The position numbers were made by a program, and so were the translations under genes. A DNA stretch of 64,000 bases from CAVDRM01 sp963626285 (lineage in GTDB: Bacteria; Bacillota; Clostridia; Christensenellales; Aristaeellaceae). This document shows, one piece after another, positions 58,859 through 64,000 of the stretch; the first letter of the stretch is position 1; each line of letters begins with the position of its first letter. The stretch covers positions 1 to 64,000 of the forward strand of contig CAVFWQ010000001.1 of NCBI GenBank assembly GCA_963626285.1, in the 5' to 3' direction. A model generated the notes under the pieces. That model was not told where the DNA came from, did no database searches, and was given only the letters and a program-made list of their open reading frames with translations.

Positions 58859-61459
58859 TTACTCGTAGCTCAGCGCGTCGCCTTCTTCGGCAACGTACGC
58901 AGCCCACTCCGCGTCCGTGTAGTTGTACTTCATCAGACGCAGCTCACCGAAGCCATACATGATGTTGTATTCATCGGTGTAGTAGTCCAGCTGATAGCTC
59001 AGCAGGGAGCAGGCGGTGGTGCTGGCCAGCGGGATACGATAATACTTCTTGAGATAGAGCTCTTCCATCTGAGCGGTGATGTACAGCTTGGTCTTGAAGT
59101 CCGCATCGGTGTACTTGCCGGTGCCGACGAGCGCACGGGACCACTCCTGCCACGTCATGGTGACTTCCTCGCCGTTGACGGTCAGGGTCAGGGTCTCGAC
59201 GGACGGATCCCAGCAGCCCGCTTCGTTGATGCTGTACTGCTCGGTGTCGCAATAGACCTGGAAGTTGCGGAACGGATAGAAGGCAGCGCCGCCCCATGCG
59301 CCGTAGCCGATGGCGTATTCGCCCTTGGCCACATCGCCGTAACGGTCGTTGATGTTGCCGACGGCTTCAAAGGTCAGCTTGCCGAAGCCGGAGCCTTCCA
59401 GCGCGGCGTTGATGTTCTTGGTCAGGATCTCGCACTGCTTGCTGTCGGGGGACTCGATGGAGCCCTTCTTCCAGCCGATGCGGATGACGATGTCCTGTCC
59501 CTCGGTGTACAGGCCGGCTTCGACCAGCTCCTTGCAGGCCTGAGTGAAGAGCTCCTTCGCCTGGGTCAGGTTGTAGCCGTTGATGGACTGATAGGCATCC
59601 TTCAGGGTCGCATAGGGCGTGCCCTCGCCGTATTCAACGCCGTAGAGGTTGCAGATGGCCTGCATCGCCTCGTCGGAGTTGCGGTAGGAGGAAGTCGGGT
59701 CATTGTACACGTCGTAGTAGTACAGGGTGTTCATCAGGGAGTAGGACGGCTTGTAGCCCTCGGTCGCGGTGACATACTCGGCGCGGTCGATGGCCAGGCT
59801 CATGGCCTTGCGGAAGTTCACGTTGGACAGGACCACGGAATTGGTATTGCCCTTGGATTCGTCCATGGTCTTTAAGTTATCCAGACCGCAGTTGAAGAAG
59901 AAGGACATGGTGTAGGTCTCGTCCACCTTGTACAGCCGGTCGGAGGAAGCGAAGGTCACCAGCTCCTCGGCGGAGGGGGTCCAGTCGCTCAGCTCGCCCT
60001 TTAAGAACGCCTGCTTCGCGGCGGCTTCGTCCATCACATCGACGATGACGGAGGTGGTCATGTACTGCTGCACGGATTCGCCGTCCACCAGGAAGTCGGT
60101 CATGGACAGGAGCGTGCCGTCTTCCTGCTTCTCATAGCCGAACCAGTTCTCGTTCTGGACGAAGACCATCTGCTTGTCGGGCTGCAGGGAAGCGATCTTG
60201 TACGGGCCGTAGGACATGGTGTTGGCCATGGTGGTGCCGTAGTCGGTGGTGGTCAGCGAGCCGGTGGTGTCGATGCCCGCTTCGTAGTAGGGCTTGTACA
60301 CCAGCCAGTTGCTGGTGCAGGAGGTGAGGAAGTAGTTGATATCGATGTACTGGGCGTTGACATAGCGGATGGTGTAGTCGTCCACCTTGTAGCAGCCCAC
60401 GGTGCTGTCATAGTCGCACACCGGATATTCACGCGCATAGACCATGTAGCCCACAGCCTCGGCTTCGCTCTCGCCCCAGTCAGCCACGGCGGTGATGACC
60501 TTCACGATGAGGTCATAGCTCTCGTCCGTCAGGGCGACGCGGCCGTTCTCGTCCGCCATCGCCAGCAGGGCGTTATAGGCGTCCACGCCGAAGTAGGCTT
60601 CGCCGTAACCTTCCACATAGTACGCCAGCGTCTTGGAGCCGAGCCAGGTCAGGGCGTCCTTGAGCGCCACGTAGACCGGATAGCCCTCGGCGGTCTTGTA
60701 GGTGCCGTCCTCGCCCTTGACCAGATCGCTCATCTGGTAGGCGTAGGCGCTGCTGCCGTAGTTGTCGATGTAGGCGACGGAGCCGGCGCTGTAGTACGCC
60801 ATGCCGCCGGCCACGGCGGACTCGCCCGCGTAGTAGAGGTTGGCGCGGTAGTTCTTCATCGCCGGGTCAAGCAGGCGCTGCATGGAGTAGATGTAGTCGT
60901 CGGCGGTGATGGCCTCGCCGTTTTCCCACTTGGCGTCGGGGTTGAGCTTGAGCTCAAACACATAGCCCTTTTCGGCGGTCTCGACGGTGTCGCCCTGCTT
61001 GAGGGCAACGCCGTACCTGGTCAGGTCGTCACGATGCGCGGCGGTCACGTCCTCGATGGAGGTGGCCATGTAGTAGATCCACTGATAGATGCCGTTCTCG
61101 GAGTCCAGAATGGACATGGTGCAGAACGGAGAGGACAGGTAAGTGGTCAGGATGGAGTCGTCGTCGCTGGTTTCCCAGGTGTGGGGGTTCCAGTTGTTGC
61201 CGAGCGCGGAGGTGTAGGTGTGATACGTGTAGGTATCCGGCACCTTGGCGGCTGCTGCTGCGGCGGCTTCGGCGGCCTCCTTCGCGGCGGTCTCAGCGGC
61301 GACCTGTGCGGTCAGCTCGTCCACCTTCGCGTTGAGCGCGGTGATCTGGTCATTGAGGCTGGTGATTTCGGTGTTTTTCTTCGACACGACAACACCGAAG
61401 ACAACGCCGACGACCACGACCACAGCGACAAGAAGAATCCACATCTTTTTGACGGTCAT
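58859..61459 (-). CDS. Solute-binding protein, family 5, membrane-tethered with coiled coil
   Basis: An 866-aa binding protein, far longer than the ~540 aa of OppA. ATG 61459 follows AAGGAG. Residues 7-25 are a TM helix without a cleavage site or lipobox. A regular heptad pattern (Leu35, Ile39, Leu42, Val46, Leu49, Val53) and an Ala-rich spacer (to ~72) follow. The binding domain has the family marks VFELKLNPDAKWENGEAITADDYIYSMQRL and LSNVNFRKAMSLAIDRAEYV. It is rich in Tyr and acidic residues. The protein should be fixed to the membrane, perhaps as an oligomer through the coiled coil. Confidence 0.9.
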   Translation of the reverse strand: MTVKKMWILLVAVVVVVGVVFGVVVSKKNTEITSLNDQITALNAKVDELTAQVAAETAAKEAAEAAAAAAAKVPDTYTYHTYTSALGNNWNPHTWETSDDDSILTTYLSSPFCTMSILDSENGIYQWIYYMATSIEDVTAAHRDDLTRYGVALKQGDTVETAEKGYVFELKLNPDAKWENGEAITADDYIYSMQRLLDPAMKNYRANLYYAGESAVAGGMAYYSAGSVAYIDNYGSSAYAYQMSDLVKGEDGTYKTAEGYPVYVALKDALTWLGSKTLAYYVEGYGEAYFGVDAYNALLAMADENGRVALTDESYDLIVKVITAVADWGESEAEAVGYMVYAREYPVCDYDSTVGCYKVDDYTIRYVNAQYIDINYFLTSCTSNWLVYKPYYEAGIDTTGSLTTTDYGTTMANTMSYGPYKIASLQPDKQMVFVQNENWFGYEKQEDGTLLSMTDFLVDGESVQQYMTTSVIVDVMDEAAAKQAFLKGELSDWTPSAEELVTFASSDRLYKVDETYTMSFFFNCGLDNLKTMDESKGNTNSVVLSNVNFRKAMSLAIDRAEYVTATEGYKPSYSLMNTLYYYDVYNDPTSSYRNSDEAMQAICNLYGVEYGEGTPYATLKDAYQSINGYNLTQAKELFTQACKELVEAGLYTEGQDIVIRIGWKKGSIESPDSKQCEILTKNINAALEGSGFGKLTFEAVGNINDRYGDVAKGEYAIGYGAWGGAAFYPFRNFQVYCDTEQYSINEAGCWDPSVETLTLTVNGEEVTMTWQEWSRALVGTGKYTDADFKTKLYITAQMEELYLKKYYRIPLASTTACSLLSYQLDYYTDEYNIMYGFGELRLMKYNYTDAEWAAYVAEEGDALSYE

Positions 61460-61552
61460 GATTCGTTTCTCCTTCTCTTTTGATTTTTCTGCACGGCAGA
61501 GAGCCACTCTCCGGCCGTTGTGCTGATAGCACCGCAGATGGTTAACAAAACC

Positions 61553-61581
61553 ATTATACCAATCCGTGAAAAAATTGTAAA
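61553..61581 (-). promoter_or_regulatory. Promoter of the second Opp operon
   Basis: TTTACA (61576-61581) and perfect TATAAT (61553-61558) on the minus strand, 17 bp apart. A palindrome ATGGTT/AACCAT (61538-61554) covers the start of transcription and may be an operator. Confidence 0.8.
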
Positions 61582-61688
61582 GAACCTTTGAACAAAAAAC
61601 CGCGCCGAAACATTACATTTCCGTAACATTTGCCGATCTGCCGCGCCTTTTTTTGCCCTGTCTGAACAACTCCGCGGAGGGGGAGGGG

Positions 61689-61730
61689 AAAAAGCGGCGC
61701 ACGGCGGATGACGCTCAGAGCCGATGCGCC
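61689..61730 (-). terminator. Terminator of phd-doc
   Basis: On the minus strand GGCGCATCGGC pairs with GCCGTGCGCC (one bulge), followed by GCTTTTT. The first arm overlaps the last codons of doc. Confidence 0.7.
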
Positions 61731-62092
61731 TTCACCCATTCGAGCAGCGCTTCATAGCCCATTTCCCCCGAAGCGACGCCGAGCCCCGCCCCGACGACAT
61801 CCCCGTTCGTGCAGTCCATGCGGATGCCGTTGACTTCGAGGAAGGTCAGCATCACATACATGCCGATTCGCTTGTTGCCGTCCGTAAAGGCGTGATTGGC
61901 AATGAGCGTAAAGCCAAGCCTCGCGCCCTTCTCCTCCTTGGTCGGGTACAGCTCCCGCCCGTCAAAGGTCTGATAGATGCCCTCCAGGGCGCTGTCGAGC
62001 AGCCCGAAATCACGCACATCGGCGCTCCCGCCCGTCTCCGCGATGATGAGCTGATGCAGCAGCAAAACCTTCTCTCTGGAAAACCGAATCAC
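61715..62092 (-). CDS. doc: Doc-type toxin (Fic/DOC fold), death on curing
   Basis: A 125-aa protein of the Doc family. The Fic motif HAFTDGNKRIG is complete, and the usual GLLDSALEGIYQTFDG block is at the N-terminal side. Doc kinases phosphorylate EF-Tu and stop translation; neutralisation needs the partner Phd. GTG 62092 overlaps the antitoxin stop (GTGA). The gene pair is complete, so it is probably active. Confidence 0.93.
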   Translation of the reverse strand: MIRFSREKVLLLHQLIIAETGGSADVRDFGLLDSALEGIYQTFDGRELYPTKEEKGARLGFTLIANHAFTDGNKRIGMYVMLTFLEVNGIRMDCTNGDVVGAGLGVASGEMGYEALLEWVKAHRL

Positions 62093-62331
62093 TTTGCCAG
62101 CTCCTCAAAGGCGGGCTTGTACTTTTTCAGGATGCGGGCGGCGATGACGTCGATTTTCTCATCGTCGGTCATGTCGAAATACGGCGCGGAGTCCATATCG
62201 ACCAGCAGGTACTTGGGCTTGTTGTTCTTGAAAATGACCGCCGTGCCCTGAGCGTCCGCGATGCGCGTCACGCGGGAGAAATTCTGATACGCATCCGTCA
62301 TGGAAACGATGGTGTTCGTGTTGATGGTCAT
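62089..62331 (-). CDS. phd: Phd/YefM-type antitoxin
   Basis: An 80-aa protein. ATG 62331 has GAGGTGATAAG in front; the much longer upstream frame crosses repeats and the promoter and is rejected. The N-terminal VSMTDAYQNFSRVTRIAD and VIFKNNKPKYLLVD are the DNA-binding fold of the family; the C-terminus wraps around Doc. It represses its own promoter in known cases. Confidence 0.9.
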   Translation of the reverse strand: MTINTNTIVSMTDAYQNFSRVTRIADAQGTAVIFKNNKPKYLLVDMDSAPYFDMTDDEKIDVIAARILKKYKPAFEELAK

Positions 62332-62349
62332 TCTTATCACCTCAACCGT

Positions 62350-62379
62350 AGTATAGCATGAATCATAGCTTGGATTCAA
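62350..62379 (-). promoter_or_regulatory. Promoter and probable operator of phd-doc
   Basis: TTGAAT (62374-62379) and TATACT (62350-62355), 18 bp apart on the minus strand. The inverted repeat TGAATC (62359-62364)/GATTCA (62373-62378) lies between and fits a Phd site. Confidence 0.65.
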
Positions 62380-62440
62380 GCGCTTCCGCTCGTAAAAGCC
62401 GCCAGTCCGAGGGAGGGAGGGAAAAAATCCGTCCCCGTCC

Positions 62441-62495
62441 CTGCCCCTGCCCGCTGACCACTGCCCACTGCCCACTGCCCGCTGCCCGCTGACCC
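62441..62495. repeat. Heptamer tandem repeat CTGCCCN
   Basis: Eight units in a row: CTGCCC, CTGCCCG, CTGACCA, CTGCCCA twice, CTGCCCG twice, CTGACCC. Frames through it give Ser-Gly-Gln-Trp-like peptides that are not real genes. The tract may vary in copy number. Confidence 0.9.
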
Positions 62496-62699
62496 CCGTC
62501 CCCGCAACACCGTATAGATTCGGCATATATCCCGCTGATTCCTGCCGATTTTCGGATTTTTGAACATAATTCCTTGCATTTCTTCCAAGCGCCGTTATGC
62601 ATCGCTTTTTCTTTTCGATTCTTTCCAAAACGCCCGATTTCTCGTTTTTCCGTATATTTTTACGATGAGGGGGCGGCGGACGGCTCCCGCCGTCCGCGT

Positions 62700-62768
62700 G
62701 TCCGTGCTTTTCTCTCTACTCTCTCTCTTTTTAACCTAACCTTACCTGACCTATCCTAACCTAACCTG
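62700..62768. repeat. Pyrimidine-rich tract and degenerate ACCTA pentamers
   Basis: A CT-rich run (62708-62732) is followed by AACCT units (AACCTAACCTTACCTGACCT and on) up to the first GACAACCA copy. Sequence composition is unlike the neighbouring genes. Confidence 0.75.
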
Positions 62769-62769
62769 T

Positions 62770-62981
62770 GGCAACCAGACGCGGCGTTTTGACAACCAAC
62801 ATTCATATATAGAAGAAACGCTGTCCGAACTTGGTCAGCCAAGTGACAACCAAGCGTCATCCCAGAAACGAGCCGTGTCCGCACTTCGGTTGTCAACTGT
62901 CAACCAGGTGACGACCAATGTCCGCGAATCGACAACCAAATGACAACCAGGAAACGACCGGCAAACGCAAAACGACAACCG
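62770..62981. repeat. Cluster of GACAACCA motifs
   Basis: Exact copies at 62791, 62845, 62931 and 62942, GACAACCG at 62974, variants at 62770, 62899 and 62910, and an inverted copy at 62887. Spacing is irregular. No gene is seen; the wider gap 62380-63180 holds only these repeats and a hairpin. Confidence 0.75.
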
Positions 62982-62987
62982 AAAAGC

Positions 62988-63010
62988 GCCATGCCGAAGG
63001 CATGACGCAA
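62988..63010 (-). terminator. Probable terminator of the GH2 gene
   Basis: On the minus strand ATGCC-TTC-GGCAT is extended by GC pairs and followed by TTTTC. It is about 170 bp behind the GH2 stop. Confidence 0.45.
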
Positions 63011-63180
63011 AAGTGTAAACAGACTTTGGTATGAACTTCTCCGTCAAACAATATCAACGGGCGCGTTTTTTGCTCATTGTTTCTCAGGAAAAACAGAACA
63101 CGGTTCGGAGGATGCCCGATGATATGCCGCAGCAGATGCTCCGTCATGCGCCCGTTCTTTGCGCGGGGGTGCGTCCCTCA

Positions 63181-64000
63181 TCAATCCTGAAGATTGATTC
63201 GTTTGATTTCATCCATGCTGACCTTCGGATTCCTGTTCATATCCAGCAGGCCGTTGACCTCCTGGAAGACATCCGTAAGCTGGGTGTAGCAGTACCCGCG
63301 GCAGGCGGGCAGGTGCTTGACGGCGGCGGTGATGGCCTCAAAGCGCTTGAGGAAGCTCTCCTCATCCTGAGCGGCGCCGTTATAGCCCCAGTTATCGCCG
63401 CCCGAATCCTTCTGCAGGGCGATGCCGCCGTACTCGGTCAGCAGCATGGGCTTGCCGTGGTGATCGTAGCCGACCGCGGTGCTCATCTTGGCGCCGTCCG
63501 GCGCGCCGTCCCGCATGCTCTCGGCCGTGGCGTATTCGGGGCGGAGCTGCTCCGGCCACGCCGTATAGTCATGCACGGTGAACAGGTCGGTCGCGGCATT
63601 TTCCCAGCCGTCGTTGCCGGACACAAGGCGCGTGCCGTCCAGAGAATGCACCAGATGATAGAGCAGATCCGAAAGCGCTCCGGCTTCCCTGTCCGTTTCG
63701 ATGAAGGGCACGCCCCACGACTCGTTGAGGGTCGCCCATGCGATGAGGCAGGGGTGGTTGTAGTCCCGCGCAATGGCCTCGGAGAGGTCGCGCATCATGC
63801 CGCGCTTTTCCCTGTCCGTCAGCCAGTAGGCGCTCGGCAACTCGCCCCAGACGACCAGCCCCAGCCTGTCCGCCCAATAGAGGTAGCGCGGGTCCTCGAA
63901 CTTCTGATGCTTCCGCGCACCGTTGTAGCCCATGCGGATGGTCAGCTCGACGTCCCTGCGCAGCGCGTCGTCGCTCGGCGCGGTCAGCAGGCCGTCTGGC
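63181..64000 (-). CDS. GH2 family glycosidase (beta-galactosidase/beta-glucuronidase-like), C-terminal part
   Basis: The frame stays open to the end of the window, so the 5' part is missing; about 273 residues are visible. RMGYNGARKHQKFEDPRYLYWADRLGLVVWGE is the start of the GH2 TIM barrel. The acid/base Glu is in TLNESWG and the nucleophile Glu in LLTEYGG. Between them lies NHPCLIAWA, also typical. The exact sugar (galactose, glucuronic acid, mannose or arabinose) cannot be told. The visible end has no extra carbohydrate-binding domain. Confidence 0.92.
   Translation of the reverse strand, partial: PDGLLTAPSDDALRRDVELTIRMGYNGARKHQKFEDPRYLYWADRLGLVVWGELPSAYWLTDREKRGMMRDLSEAIARDYNHPCLIAWATLNESWGVPFIETDREAGALSDLLYHLVHSLDGTRLVSGNDGWENAATDLFTVHDYTAWPEQLRPEYATAESMRDGAPDGAKMSTAVGYDHHGKPMLLTEYGGIALQKDSGGDNWGYNGAAQDEESFLKRFEAITAAVKHLPACRGYCYTQLTDVFQEVNGLLDMNRNPKVSMDEIKRINLQD

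Noticed and set aside
62332..62628. N-terminal extension of the Phd antitoxin by 99 codons
   Set aside because: It crosses the heptamer repeat and the promoter; the ATG at 62331 has a proper ribosome site and gives normal length.
62770..62981. CRISPR array
   Set aside because: The repeated unit has only 8 bases, the spacing is irregular and one copy is inverted; no cas genes are nearby.
62835..63147. Two overlapping 70-84-codon frames on the minus strand
   Set aside because: They run through the GACAACCA repeats, which translate to repeated VV-W-L-like residues; no ribosome site and no similarity.

Overview
The window is about 64 kb of GC-rich DNA from a low-copy, gene-dense bacterial chromosome. 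It looks like an anaerobic, probably gut-associated Clostridia-type member of the Bacillota. This rests on AGGAGG-type ribosome sites with frequent GTG/TTG starts, a CIRCE/HrcA heat-shock operator, the Bacillus-like order miaB-ricA-mutS-mutL-miaA-ynbB, an mraZ-led division cluster with a DivIB/FtsQ, and meso-DAP-type MurE. The exact family cannot be fixed from the sequence. No rRNA, tRNA, prophage, IS element or CRISPR array was seen.

Region 1 (1-26.3 kb) is a catabolic locus on the minus strand, read from right to left. It starts with an oligopeptide/oligosaccharide-type ABC importer (SBP, OppB, OppC, OppD, OppF), followed by a HAD hydrolase and a GH105 unsaturated glucuronyl hydrolase. Next comes a complete inositol route iolA-C-D-E-G-B, a GH38 alpha-mannosidase, a ROK sugar kinase, an unassigned 544-aa protein with the look of an (alpha/alpha) toroid polysaccharide lyase, a TIM-barrel isomerase, KduI, a KduD/IdnO-type dehydrogenase, and a GH27 alpha-galactosidase. 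A divergent AraC regulator at 26.3 kb faces the importer promoter, and imperfect direct repeats lie between them. Together the genes suggest import and breakdown of an oligosaccharide containing uronic acid, mannose, galactose and inositol.

Region 2 (27.3-39.7 kb, plus strand) is a housekeeping operon: TIGR03960 radical SAM protein, its TIGR03936/DUF2344 partner, RNase G, MiaB, a YmcA/RicA protein with a Cys-rich tail, MutS, MutL, MiaA and a PLP-dependent YnbB-like lyase. It ends at a pair of convergent terminators.

Region 3 (39.8-49.3 kb, minus strand) is a reduced division and cell-wall cluster: mraZ, ftsL-like, (terminator and new promoter) murE, mraY, murD, ftsQ/divIB, (new promoter) ftsA, ftsZ. 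The genes rsmH, ftsI, murF, ftsW, murG and murC that usually belong here are absent.

Region 4 (49.5-52.7 kb) holds a metallophosphoesterase and a zinc-ribbon protein, a CIRCE-controlled hsp20 with a highly structured leader, a compact convergent locus that looks like a type I toxin-antitoxin pair (27-aa hydrophobic peptide plus antisense RNA), and a DUF3899 membrane protein.

Region 5 (52.8-61.6 kb, minus strand) is a second Opp-type ABC importer in which nearly every subunit is enlarged. OppD carries an insertion of about 365 residues in its ATPase domain, OppF a charged helical insertion, and OppC a large external loop. The binding protein is tethered by a transmembrane helix and coiled coil instead of a lipid anchor. 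Region 6 (61.7-64 kb) has a Phd/Doc toxin-antitoxin pair, about 800 bp of repeat-rich non-coding DNA, and the 3' part of a GH2 glycosidase that runs out of the window.
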